Shown: positions 40,049 to 52,600 of the stretch, piece after piece | Position numbering within the stretch: position 1 is the stretch's first letter | How the letters are laid out: each line of letters starts with the position of its first letter | From: Urechis unicinctus | Lineage: Eukaryota; Annelida; Polychaeta; Xenopneusta; Urechidae | Length of the DNA stretch: 64,000 bases | NCBI GenBank assembly: GCA_034190875.2 | Contig: CM067344.1 | Coordinates: 68,208,027 to 68,272,026 of the forward strand | Reading direction: 5' to 3' | The notes under the pieces: model-generated | What the model was told of the DNA's origin: nothing | What the model saw: the letters and a program-made list of their open reading frames with translations, nothing else | The model's database searches: none | Program-made: the position numbers and the translations under genes

Positions 40049-40768
40049 GCTTTTTCAAGATTATTCCTTGGTTGTCACACCTAATTTATCAAGTGTATTT
40101 CCCTGAGTAATCATCAGGTTGTGATAAATTGATATGGAGAATTTATCAAGCAGTTACAGAATGGGTAATGACCATGCAACCATTTCCCATTGCCATGCGT
40201 GTTGACAGGAGAAGTTCTCTAATGCAGAAGCCTCCGGAGGTGGAGACAACCTGTCGAAACTCCAGTCACAGGTGGATGAGGTGAAGGGGGTGATGACACA
40301 GAATATTGAGAAGGTTCTGGAGCGAGGAGAAAGGCTGGATGACCTCATGAACAAAACCACTGACCTGGAAGCCAGCGTGAGTGTGGCTTCCACTGGCTTT
40401 TGTTCACACCTTATTCACTCACATATATTTAATGGTGATAACTTGGTGGTTTAGTAGGGACTTATCTTATATCCATGTTTTGGCATACATCAATGCCCAT
40501 TGGCAACTTGTTCTTACCATTTTGTACAATGGAATGTATATTCTCTATTTGACAGTCTGCTACATTCAAGAAAACGGCTAGGAGAGTTTCCCGCAAGATG
40601 TGGTGGAAGAACACAAAGATGACCATCCTTCTCGTCGTGGTGGCTCTAACTGTCCTTCTGGTCATCATTCTCATCATCCTCTTCTCAACAGGGGTCTTAC
40701 CACCTAAAGGTGGATCTAGCAGCGACCACTCGACCACCACAATCCTCCCCACTACCCCGTCTCAATAA
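39044..40768 (+). CDS. VAMP7: VAMP7-type longin R-SNARE
   Basis: Vesicle SNARE for late endosome/lysosome and plasma membrane fusion. Exons: 39044-39192, 39395-39491, 39797-39898, 40209-40376, 40556-40768; 242 residues with continuous frame (human VAMP7 220). The longin domain is about 1-110 ([15 protein letters not shown] opening; [16 protein letters not shown] core). The SNARE motif is about 131-190, with the zero-layer Arg near 155 in [11 protein letters not shown] and the family block [17 protein letters not shown]. One membrane helix lies at about 194-214 ([20 protein letters not shown]). The lumenal tail, about 28 residues, is rich in Ser, Thr and Pro and is longer than usual. The stop overlaps an AATAAA. 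Intron 3 contains a CA repeat. The assignment to VAMP7 over other longins rests on the single-pass anchor and SNARE block. Confidence 0.93.
39905..40047. repeat. CA microsatellite in VAMP7 intron 3
   Basis: A long CA tract with a short interruption (atgcacacatatgcacaaacacatcc), starting 6 bp after the exon 3 donor. Length makes both splicing effects and assembly error possible. Confidence 0.97.
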
Positions 40769-41628
40769 ACAAGCCACTACGTATGGTAATCTCCATTACA
40801 AGCCCTCTGCTATGTTCACCCAAACCTTGACTTAGTATCCAGGTCGGACTATAATCTGATGGGAGAAATTCACAGGGTGGATTGATAAATATTTTTGGTA
40901 ATTTTGTTTATAAACAAGCTGTGTATTGAAGCTATTGTGATATTCACTTGTGATTATTTTTAAACAGTGTATAAACTGATTTGATGAGGCATTCATCCAT
41001 ATTCTATGTTTGTAATGTCTGGTTGGGATATGTTGGGTTATCACCAGCAAAATCTATCAGTTAATGGAAGATTATGTAACATTAATTCAAATGGCTAATT
41101 TTAAGATCAAACCAAGAGGTAATCCTACACCATGCGTGTCCCGGTCAACAATTATTTTGTCTCATTTACATATGCATTTGTACTTAAATTGTTATTCAAT
41201 AATGCAGTAAGAGCTATTTTGCTAATGTCTTGGTTAACCTTATAATCTGGGAAACTTTTTAAGCCACCAATAACAATAGAAGACTAATTATTCATTGTGT
41301 TAACACAAGCTTGTACATTCCTTGCTTGTTTGTAAATGTTGCAATATGTATATATGCTAGTCATGCCAGATAGTTTAACCTACCTACATTCATGGCCCAT
41401 TGATCTACCCTAATTGGGGGTGGTTTGTTAAGCTTTGTCATAGGTTCTGTTATGCATGTGGGCTAACTTCCAGACTCGATGTGAAATGTACTTTATACAG
41501 GGAAAACAATCATAATTGTATGATTTGCAGAAAGTCATTGTATCTGTAATGTTATATCAAATAGCATTAATAGCTACAAAGAGACAAATTGACAAGTAGG
41601 GTCACATAGAATCACAAGTCACATGGAT

Positions 41629-41671
41629 GTGCTCGTGTCTTCTTGATCATATTCGTGATCAAAACGAGCAC
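41629..41671. repeat. Interrupted inverted repeat
   Basis: GTGCTCGT (41629-41636) and TTGATCA (41643-41649) pair with TGATCAA (41656-41662) and ACGAGCAC (41664-41671). It makes a stem with an asymmetric internal loop and a 6-base terminal loop. Lies about 860 bp after the VAMP7 stop, possibly in its 3' UTR. Confidence 0.8.
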
Positions 41672-41873
41672 GCAGCCGAGTCAACATTTTAGTTGATGTT
41701 TTAAAAAAAAATCATTTACTCTTTGAAGCAAACGATGACCACTGGTTTTGCCGAGGTTGGCTCCCATTGCTCTGACCACACCAACATCCTCAACCATGGA
41801 CCAACAACTTGCTGTTAAAATGTCCTTTGCATATAAGAAGCATTTTGTTGCTTTCATTTGGCTGAAATTATTT

Positions 41874-41879
41874 AATAAA
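41874..41879 (+). terminator. Candidate VAMP7 polyadenylation signal
   Basis: AATAAA about 1.1 kb after the stop, followed by a GTGTG stretch. Others lie at 40764-40769 (overlapping the stop) and 42197-42202; which is used is unknown. Confidence 0.35.
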
Positions 41880-43677
41880 ATGTGTGCACAAATATTTAAG
41901 CTTTGTAAAATCGAGTTGTGTCATACTGTGATGTAAAACCATGTGGGATAGGAATTTCTTTGATTTTGTGGCTGCTTAATTTCCAATAGCTGTGTACGCT
42001 GTGTCATGATGCTGTTTTTCATTACTGTAATGGTCGTTCATGAAGTTCTCACCTGACCTATAGTCTGTTGTTTTCAATGGTCTTTGTCAGGAAGAATTGA
42101 GTAAGAATATGACAGCAGACTCAAGTGACACTTTAGTGATGTTCAGTCTCTGAATTCATTGGGGTAGGATTTACGAGTGAATGTGCCCACTTATTAAATA
42201 AACATTTTAGGTATTACAACGATTGTTCAAATTGTTCTATTTCATTGACAACGATGATTTGTTCCATGATCCTTTTGTGTTGGTGAATATGAGAACCGTC
42301 CAAGTAGCTCATGCCCTGGGCATCAACCAGCAGAGCTTGGTGAGCCATTGAATGCTGAGCATCCATACATCATAACCTTTTCTCAAAATCTCTGAGATTT
42401 TCTCTAAAAAAAATGGTGCATATTCGATGCCCACCAAAAAATGAAAAAACAAAGATGTGATATTGCAATAGTGATGGAGCTGAATGGCTGTGGTTGGACA
42501 GCAGTTATTAAAATGCTGTCCCCACTTTCTTATCCCAGTAGCTGAGACCGAAGCCTGACATGATACCTCCCAGCATTCACCAATAACCCCCATCTCGCTG
42601 AAGAGTAACCAATGTTCAGAAGCCACTTGCGACTTCATTGCATGTGATGTGTAAATTTCATTGGTCCTGGTTAGTCATGTTTGGTTTTGGAGATGAAATC
42701 AACAATAATGCAAAAATATCGAGGCCAGGATTTGTAATGTTACTGTGTAGTTTATTATAATGCATATCACTTTGTCATAGATTCATGGTACAAACGGTGA
42801 CATACTGACTTTTCAACTTCATATCTACTGATAAAGAAAATAAAAAATTGTCAAAACATTGGTTACATTGTAATAACTGTTGCACGGTTGATAGGTACTC
42901 CACCCCTCTTTACTGTAGACAGAGACCAGCTATAAAAAGCAACATTTGTTAAATTCTCACAAATCTAGTACATCCTCTAGGTATAAAATGCAGCAATGAT
43001 TTGACCTACTTCAAAACTTCATCCCTTTTCCTGTATTCAGGAACTGCATCAGGTTGTTCTTTGCTCTCAATTGAAATCCCCAGCTTACCCTCATTCAGTG
43101 ATGCTAACAAGCTCAAGTAATACTGGCAGGGACTGATTTAGCCACTTTGGTAAGTGATACTATTATCATCATGCTGAGATTACAAAACATTCCAGACTCA
43201 ATCAGGGTGACTAAATGTTTACTAATGTGATATAACATGTTTACAGAGAAGCAATGTATGCCATATGACAAGACATATACAGGTATGTGTGTTGCAATAT
43301 GTCAAATTTGAGCCATTTCTCATTCACAGGAAGATAAATCCACCACACACAAAAAAACAATCATTATCAACAGCCCAGTACAATCTTCAATACCTTCTTT
43401 TGATTATCAATGTGTTAGCATTTGCCCAGGAATGGATCATATAATTATAGTGAGGTGATCAAAGTGATATCTTACATGTCAAGACAGTGATGGTCACCTG
43501 TTTCACTTATTGAATGTCTTGTCTACAGCAGACATATTTCGACCTTTTGTCTGGAATTTCATTAGTGATTTTAGTCCACAATAATGCATGCATTGAATAC
43601 AAACTGCTATCAACATCAAACAATTATTGATTTCTCACTTTGACATTCCTATTCATTTCCTACATTTTAATAAAATC

Positions 43678-46600
43678 TTAACTCTTGGCTAATAGCTCTG
43701 ACAATGCCTTAGCAGACTTCTTGACACTTTTATCTTCGTGAGAGTGAAACGATTTGGCAATGGTAGAAAAATCAGCAATAACCATAAGCTGCAACAACTC
43801 GGCTGAAACAGACAATCAAGTTCATCAAAGCTAAGCTAGCTAATAGAGCACATACACACTCCTATAACTAATTGATATCCAATACTGAGGTGATCAGTTT
43901 CTGATCGTAAAATTCTGATTAGCAAAATGTTTTAAATAATGTTATAATGCGAAAAACAAGCAATCACTAAGATAGACTCACGGGGGCTCAAAAAACATGG
44001 ACAGGTGGATTTATAGAGCAATGTATACATTGGTTAGTGTACCTGATGATGCTGTCGTTTTGAGCAGAGTGAATGTGTTGGCCACAATCTCAGCGATTGT
44101 AGAAGACTCAGTGAGAAGCACTTTTAAACTAGGGTAGAGTTCCTCCCTTGCAATGTCAACGGATACAGTGTCTGTCAGACAGCCAGCGTATAAAGCAAGC
44201 AATGATATCATCACCATAGATCTGTTCAATGTCAGACAGTAAATATTGAAGACATTAAATGAGAGAGAAGCAAAGTCAAGTGCAGGGTCTTAAATGAATT
44301 GGACTTGCAAGTCATATCCAGGCAATACAGCATTCACTATGATCATCAAATGCAATTGAAGATGGGCCTACTCAAACCTGCTTCAGGTGAGGTAAGTATA
44401 GGGTTTAATGGCACACCAACACCATAGTGTTATATGGTGCCTATAGAGAAGGGCTCAACCTACCTAGACATAAGGAGGCTACCAGTGTCAAAGCCATGAT
44501 AGCTTCATTCTGCATGACAGAGTGCTCTGAGGCAGCCATCTTGATGAGGTGGGGAAGAACACCACAGGAGGCCACAATTCTAGTCACCTCTGACGAGTGG
44601 CAGTGTTTGATCATCCACGCAGTCAACCGACATGCCTCACCTGAATATGGCCAGTGACACCGAATGAACACATTGCTATATATCATAGAGGCAATATGTT
44701 GTATGTGCAGAAAAAAGCTATCACTTCCAATACAACGTATGCTGTTATATTTGCCACAGAAACGGGAATCTATAAGGTTCTTCGTCACAGTTTCCAACAA
44801 ACTCATTATAGCAATCACCTGAACATCATTTGACATGTATATAAAAATAATCGTGGGTTGTCTAACTCTTTTCTGACCTTTGACACCAGCATGGTCTTCA
44901 GTGGAGCACCAAATGACCAGCTTCTGAAGGAAGTCCTTGTGGGAGGCTAACATCTTCACAACAGAATCTGTTGAACAAGGATTTTGAACTGTAGATAAGT
45001 ATTCAAAATAAAGTAAAACACAGAAAGGGATTTTTTTTTTGTCAATAACAACCCAACAGATATATCTCCAAATTGACAATTGTACCAGGTACAAACCAGG
45101 TACACTCTCAAGTCTGAGTCAAACTATGAATGAGTTATATTTTTCAATGTTACCTTGACCATCCACCAACATACGGAATGTAGCAAGGAGTTTAAACTGA
45201 ACAGCAGAGAAGTCTGTTTCTATGAGAGCCAAGCATCTCTGTACAATGTTGAATCCTAGTAACTTGGGTTTGTTGGCAACTGAAACAAACATTGATACGA
45301 AATTGTCCTTAACATAGCTCCATGCTGAGTTCTGGATCTCCCATGTATTTTCCCAGTTCATCAATGAGAATCAAAGAGTTATCACCTGGAATAGCCAGAT
45401 TCCTCAAGGCACTAAGAACAGCATGTTGCAGAGTCAAGTTGGCTTCAGCATTTGTATCTGGTTTAGCTGCTCTGTCCAGAAGAAGGAGGAGTTTTTCTGG
45501 AGTTCCCTCCTCCACAAGCTTGATACAGTGAGCATCTGCATTGAATGGATAAACAAAAAGGCTATAAAAGGATGATCATTAATTTACCAAATGTTACAGT
45601 CCACTTGATGAAGATTTCTAAGGTATGATAAATTGGACTATACAATGTGCAGGACATTAAGAACCACACCATTCCAACACATCATACCACTGACGAAGAT
45701 AAGATCGTAGCTGCACTCACCACTTCTCGCAAAATTGCCCATTGCAAGTGCCCCAGCTGTCTGTAGATGTTGTCTGTCAGAAGTAAGCCAACTTACTGCC
45801 TCTTTATATATGCGACCTTCACCTCTGTCATACCATGTCTCCATACTGCCATCTGGTGAGCACATGAGCAACAATAAGATCTCAGAAGACAGAGAATATT
45901 GTGTAGTAATCTGGCCACAAATAACGAAGGAATCAGAAACAACAAGAAGGGTAACATGTGAAATAAGCAGAAGGGATGAGTTGTGACCTCCAGTGAGGAT
46001 GAGCACCACCAGGTCAGCGGCCAGCTTCTCCGTGCTGAGAGCCTCCTCATCAGCACTGACAGCCAGGCTGGTCAGCAGGGTTAGGAGATGCTGAGACAAG
46101 TCAGATTGAGCCAACTGCAGCTTCATCTCATCTGTAATGACACACAGCTAACAGTTTAATCTAATATTTTAAGATATAGAAAATAAATGAGAAGGAAGAC
46201 AGGAAGTGATGTGTTCACAGCATGTGTTCATGCCTCCAGGACAAAACTGACCATTTTCTGCCAAGTTTGCCAGGAGTTCTATGATGGTGTCTTGTAGTTC
46301 TGCTGCAGCCTCCGACCCCACCAACCCCGCTATCTTCTCCACCATGCAACATTCCAGCATCCTTTCCCGGGCATAATCTGCTCACAATCAAACATACAGC
46401 ATAAGCAACAAAGCCAATAGTAATACAAAGGCAATCGGGGGGGGGGGGGGGGGGCGGAGGGGGGGGGGGGGAAATAGGGGGCTCGGAAAATGACCCAGTG
46501 TTTGTGATTTGGGGGGGGAAAATAAAAGGGACGTCTCAATGGTTCTTTCAACATGAAGGTGGTATCATGAGAAAGTTTTGTGACAAGAGCATTGTCATCT

Positions 46601-49600
46601 AGTAACACTTGGAAGGAGTAAACTGAGTTGCACCAAACATATGTCATTTAAGGTCTAAGACACAATCAAGAGTAAAGCAAACATATGTATTTAATGAAAT
46701 CAATTACCAAGAAGAGCACATTAAATGGAAAGTGTGGCAGTATTACTGATAAACAAAATAAGGCAGGTGTAAAACTCACCCGAGTCGGACAGCGAGCCAA
46801 CGCACAGAAGCACCATCGGTACCAGACTTTCATCGTTTCCAAAGAAACAAAGGTATTGCTTGAGTATGTCGAGGACGTCCATGGATACAACAAGCTCCTG
46901 GATGCTCTCTGTCAGGACGGAGGAGACAACGATCATAGAATCTTGTTATTATATGATAGTGAAGACAAGGAGGATACAGATGTGAGTCTGGTTAGGAATT
47001 TATAGTGAAGATGATCATGTGGTTATGAAGGAGATGACATGGATGACGTAGCTATAGAGCTGATATATGGTTACAGAAACATGGTGGTTATAGGAAAGAC
47101 AACATGGTTATAGCAGATAGACTTATGTAACAAGGGAAGACAATGTGATTATAGCAGAGACACTTATGTAACAAGGGAAGACAATTATAGCAGATACAGG
47201 AAAGACAAAGAAGTTGGAGAATTGGTTTTTCAAGGCAAGAGACTACAGTTGATATTCATAGCAAATAAATAAGAATCTCAAAGATTCATTTAAAAAAAGT
47301 TGATAACCATAGCTGTTTACCAATAATCACAATCACCGCTTTGGTAGAATCAAACAAACAATGAAACAAACATGACTTTATCCCACATGCACAGAGTAAG
47401 TGGAGTGGGCCACCTCAAATCATTCCCAGCTTCTATCACCAAGCAAGTTGTTGCGTTATGACTTGGCAATCAATTCTCATGCATATTGATAAGACGTCTC
47501 ACAAGTTGGATTTGTGAGTTCATTGATTTCATTTGTTGTTTCGCAAGTTGTTGCAAGCTTGTCGTCACAGTATCAAATTCACAGCTATTGTGTAATTTGT
47601 AGAGGCATGAGGGTGCGTATGCCTTGTCTGGAATTGCCCCAGGGTTGTACGGGTAGATTCCAGTGGCCTTGAATCCACTGGTGATGTAGGCCGTGGTCAT
47701 CGACTCTTCCCATGCGCGGATGAAAAGAGGAAAACATTGTGCATGGCCTACAGCTACTCTGGTATTGGACAAGAAATCATTACACTGGCTATTCCATTTG
47801 GATTTCAGTGACTGGAAGACACTCCTGTCAAATGGCTGGGTCCTGTTACTTGTCTTAATTGGCTACTCGAGTAAGATAATGTCACGGACTTTACTTGAAC
47901 ACAGCAGCAAATCACCTGCTTAAAAACAGTTTGGTGCAAAACGGATTGTGGGAAATATTATTATTTGCTAGGTGGCGCAAAAAGTTGAAACGGTAGTTAA
48001 TTAATTATAAGTGCTATTATGCATGTGTTCCGTCATAATGTTCGAGAAATGTATTGACGAAAAAGGCCGACTCATGGTACAAGGCCGACTTTAGGTCATT
48101 TTACAATAACAGCAATAACATGTGACAGCTGTATGGAACAGTAACAAATATTGAAATGTTCATAAATTCACATTTACAAATCATAACGATGTCAAATCAT
48201 AACGTTCACATCTACCTTTAATTGCACTCATGCAACGACTGATGGAGTTTGAATTTGAATACAAGTTTGAATTAATTTCAAATATGAACAGCAAAACTTG
48301 ACACCAATTTCATGATACAAAAACATGTCAATTATATAGGAAACAGAATAGGGCACAATTGCTAACACTGAATACCATGTTATGGACCGGAAAATGTATG
48401 CACAAATTCAATCGTACAACATCAAAGAATATAAAACGCTCACCAGCAAACACAACCATACTAATACTCAATATGATATCAACTCAGGCTTGTACATCAC
48501 ACTGATTCACGCACTATGCCTCTGCATTCAACAAAACCATGACTCAAGCCAATCACTGTCACATCATGATGTACAGTAAGCACATACGAGCGTAGCCTAC
48601 GACACATGACACAAAGCTAGCGGACGCTGCTCAACCAAATACTTTATACTTGACTATTTGTTTTACGACTCTTACCCTGACTAACAGTGGTGTCTATATC
48701 CAGACTGAGTGTAATAAGTCGCATACTCTCCTCGCCGCCAGGACTGTTAGCCCCCGTGCTGTACACGTTATAAGGCTGCTCTACCTTGCACCCTGACAGC
48801 TTCATACCTGTTTTAATGCGTGCAGCAGATCCCAGAGGCGACAGCGTAAGACGCGACAGAAAGAACCACCGATGTTCATCATAACGGCATTATTCGGTTC
48901 ATTCATCATAATGGACCTCAATGTGCTCAATCACAAAGATGGTAAGCAAGACACTCTTACACTTGAAGCGAAACTTCACTGAGGTAGAAAGCCTCGTGGA
49001 TATTTAAATCACATAATGTTAATATCATTTCAAACCTGAGATAATTACAATGAAAGTCACAGTTACTATTAAATGGAGTGTCTGATGTCTACTTCATACG
49101 GCACAATAGTTCAAATGGCACACACAGAGCTGCCTCTAAGTGCAGTCTAAAACAGGGATTTGGCACTTACACAGGTACAGGAATAACAATTTCAACCAGG
49201 CAGGTCACAATTTGGATTAGGTATTTCCTAAAATTGGGCGTTGGACGGCATTTGAACAATAATTTAGCTTTTCTTATCTGTTGCAGTAGAATAACAAGAA
49301 CAGACTGCATGGACAAATGAGAGCAGGAGGATGATCAAATCCAGACTCCCTCGTCGCCATCAGATGAGGGAGATTAATAATGACATGTATATGTACCGTG
49401 TGTGTTAGTGAGGTTGAGAAGAAAGCCACAAGCCACCGTCCTGAGGCGGGCGCTGCCATCACTCGTGGTGTGGAGCTGCGACCGGAGGAGATCGATCAGC
49501 TTCTTGACGCCATCGTGACCCACCACCGCCTCCCGACCCGAATCTGCTCACGTAACACGCACGATAACTGGTCAACAACATCTGGGCGGACATGTATTCA

Positions 49601-52600
49601 AAGAATCTCATACAACAAATGAACAGACAGACTTGTATTAAAGAGGGGAAGCGTATACATAACCTAGACGCTTACATATAAGACTTATCGGGACATCAGC
49701 ATGCTTGCCAATAGCTGACTTGAAAACAATGAATCGAGTGAATCGAATTGGATGTGGAGAGCAGGGAAGGTGGGGATGGGGGAGGTGGGGAGGAGGGCAG
49801 GGGGCAAGAGGATGTGGAGAGAAGGAGATGTGGGAAGGAAGGGGAGTGGGGAGAAGAGGTGGGGAGGAAGGGAGGTGGAGATGTGGTAAGCAGAGAGAGG
49901 GGGTGGGGAGGGAGGGGGGAAGACGATGAGGAGCGGAGGGGATGTGGGGAAGAGAGGGGATGTGGAGGGAGAGGAGGGGAGTGAGATGGGTGGGGGAGAG
50001 AGGAGGGGATATGGGGGAGAGGGGAGGGGGGTGGGGGGGGAGAGAGGATGTGGGGGGAGGAGGGGTGGGGGGAGAGAGGAGGGGGGGGAGGGGGGTGGGG
50101 ATGTGGGGGGAGAGAGGGGGGATGTGCGGAGAGAGAGGAGAGAGGATGTGAGGGAGAGAGGAGATGTGAGGGAGGAGGGGGACTGTGGGGGATGGGATGT
50201 GGGGGATGTAGGAGAGAGGAGGGGAGGAGAGATGAGGGGTGGGGGAGAGAGAGAGGGGGGAAGTGAGGGAGAGAGGAGGGTGTGAGGGAGAGAGGAGGGG
50301 GCGAAGATGTAGGGGAGAAAGGAGAGAGGGGGAGGGGATGTGATGGGGAGAGATGAGGGAGGGGAGGGTGTGGATTGGAGAGAGATGTGGGGACCTGTTT
50401 GTGGGGGAAGAGACTACCGGTTTCATAATCTCCAAATCATATCCTTTTCAAATATTTCAACAGCTCGCACAATTCCATTTTCTCGCATGTAGCCTGCGAT
50501 TAATGAAGCGATGTGGGCGTGGGACAGAACAGGACAACTCGAGCTCTATACATCAGAGGACCGACCACAGCAGCTACACAGCAGGCGCGGTCGCTCGAGT
50601 GGAGCAAGAAGAGAGGGTCGTGGGCAGTGTAGGAGCAAGGGAATTAATCTAAAACGAACAGAGGGTGGGAGGCAGTGTCGGGGCAAGGGAATTAATCTAA
50701 AACGAACAGAGGGTGGGAGGCAATGTCGGGGCAAGGGAATTAATCTAAAACGAACAGAAGGTGTGAGGCAGTGTCGGGGCAAGGGAATTAATCTAAAACG
50801 AACAGCTTAATTCTGCAGGCAATCGCCAACGGACGCAAAGAGACACATGTTTTTGATAAACGACGGCAACACCCCATTAAATACTGCCGTGAAGGCGGCC
50901 GAACAGACCACCAGGTGACGTCAACTCGCCAGCATATCGCGCAAACGTTAGCTGGATCGGAATCATCCATGAATAAACGTATGGCGGTGTGTCGGAGTAA
51001 ACATGGCAATAACATCACGGTTATGGCAAGCGGTAACCTTCATGAGATACTCAAATCGTATGATGCAAACACAAACAAGAAGTGAATGCCTTTCGAAAGC
51101 AAAATTCAGTAAACAACATTAATTCATGAGACATGGTCAGCACTGCAGTCTAATTAACATAAATAATAGGTGAGAATTAGACCCAAGTAATAACAGGTGA
51201 GAACTACACCACAGTAATAACAGGTGAAAACTACACCACAGAAATGACAGGTGAGAACTACACCACAGAAATTACAGGTGAGAACTACACCAGACAAATA
51301 ACAGACGAGAACTACACCAGACAAATAACAGATGAGAACTACAACACAGAATTAACAGATGAGAACTACACCACAGAAATAACAGATGAGAACTACACCA
51401 CACAAATAACAGGTGAGAACTACACCACACAAATAACAGATGAGAACTACACGACACAGATAACAGGTGAGAACTACACCACACAAATAACAGATGAGAA
51501 CTACACGACACAAATAACAAGTGAGAACTACACCACACAAATAACAGGTGAGAACTATACTGCAGAAAAAAACAGGTGAAAACTACATCACAGTAATATA
51601 TGGTGAGAACTACACCACATGAATAACAGGCGAGAACTACATCACACAAATAACAGGTGAGAACTTCATCCCAATATTGACAGGTGTGAACTACATATTC
51701 ATATTAAGGTACTTCAGTTTCGCTATCGAAACGATTCCTTCAATGCTTTGATTACCAACAACAGACAAAGAAGAAGAAAATCTCCCAACAGTAGGTCAAA
51801 TTTATTTGACAGCCCTACTCTTTGCGCATCGAATAATGATGCAAGAAGCTTAAGCAAGAAGATGTGTGCTGCACGAGGAATGCCAACAATGCGTGGTGTG
51901 ATGGCACACGGAATACTGTGAAAAATTATCCATCACACGGAGATGACTCGGGCAATATAAACCATTCGTTGTGAGCCAGGAAGCATCACAGAGCCATTCC
52001 CAACTAACCCGCGTGTCGGCGGCTTCCCTTTGAGCTATATGGAGTGGAGGGGCGGATATATCTCCGCCGCTATTGCAGCCCTGTCATAATACACTCTCGT
52101 TGCCTTTATTTCAATCCACCAACTCTCTTACCCCAATCCGCGCACCTGTCATCTGCCCCAAACCCTGCTTGACAACATTTCCTGGCTGTCCTGAATCTCA
52201 ACCGTAGAGCACTAAGCCCCACTCAGCCCGACATCTCGACAAGACCATGTGTCGGCGCTGATCGTGTAAAGTTTCCCTTCAGCTATTAACACACTGTCTT
52301 ATTTCGTCACATAAGAACGACAGCACATATGTACGGGTAATGGAGGGAAATAATTGAAAAACCCTCCAAACAAACATGAAGACGCAGTCAACAAACTGAT
52401 CCATTGGAATGAATGAAGCCATGTTTGGAGTAGCAAAATGGTGCATATTGACAGGCGTGGTTAGGGTAATGGAGGAACTCATTCGATTTTCCTTAAAACT
52501 GTTATGTCGTTTAACTTTATTCCTAAAAATATGTTCCAGCTGACAAGACCACGATGTGCAGCTATACGACAGATATATAACCACAAAGGAGAAAGTGAGA

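Larger units (their letters stand above)
40769..43677. other. Intergenic between convergent VAMP7 and RAP1GDS1
   Basis: Holds the 3' UTRs of both genes. Candidate plus-strand poly(A) signals are at 41874-41879 and 42197-42202. A minus-strand AATAAA (plus TTTATT) is at 42751-42756, about 920 bp past the RAP1GDS1 stop. No further coding sequence recognised. Confidence 0.5.

Noticed and set aside
44172-44229. Extra coding segment (MVMISLLALYAGCL) before RAP1GDS1 exon 14, or a missing exon between 44171 and 44464
   Set aside because: An acceptor at 44172-44173 (CTGACAG) restores phase 1 and aligns DTVSVDIAREEL directly after exon 13, with family length. The extra segment is the pyrimidine tract read as protein.
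49638-50435. 265-codon Ser/Pro/His-rich minus frame
   Set aside because: Arises from the polypyrimidine strand of a purine tract; composition alone keeps it open.
51244-51649. Open frames of 111 and 125 codons on opposite strands
   Set aside because: Both are readings of the 27-bp minisatellite; no start context or homology.
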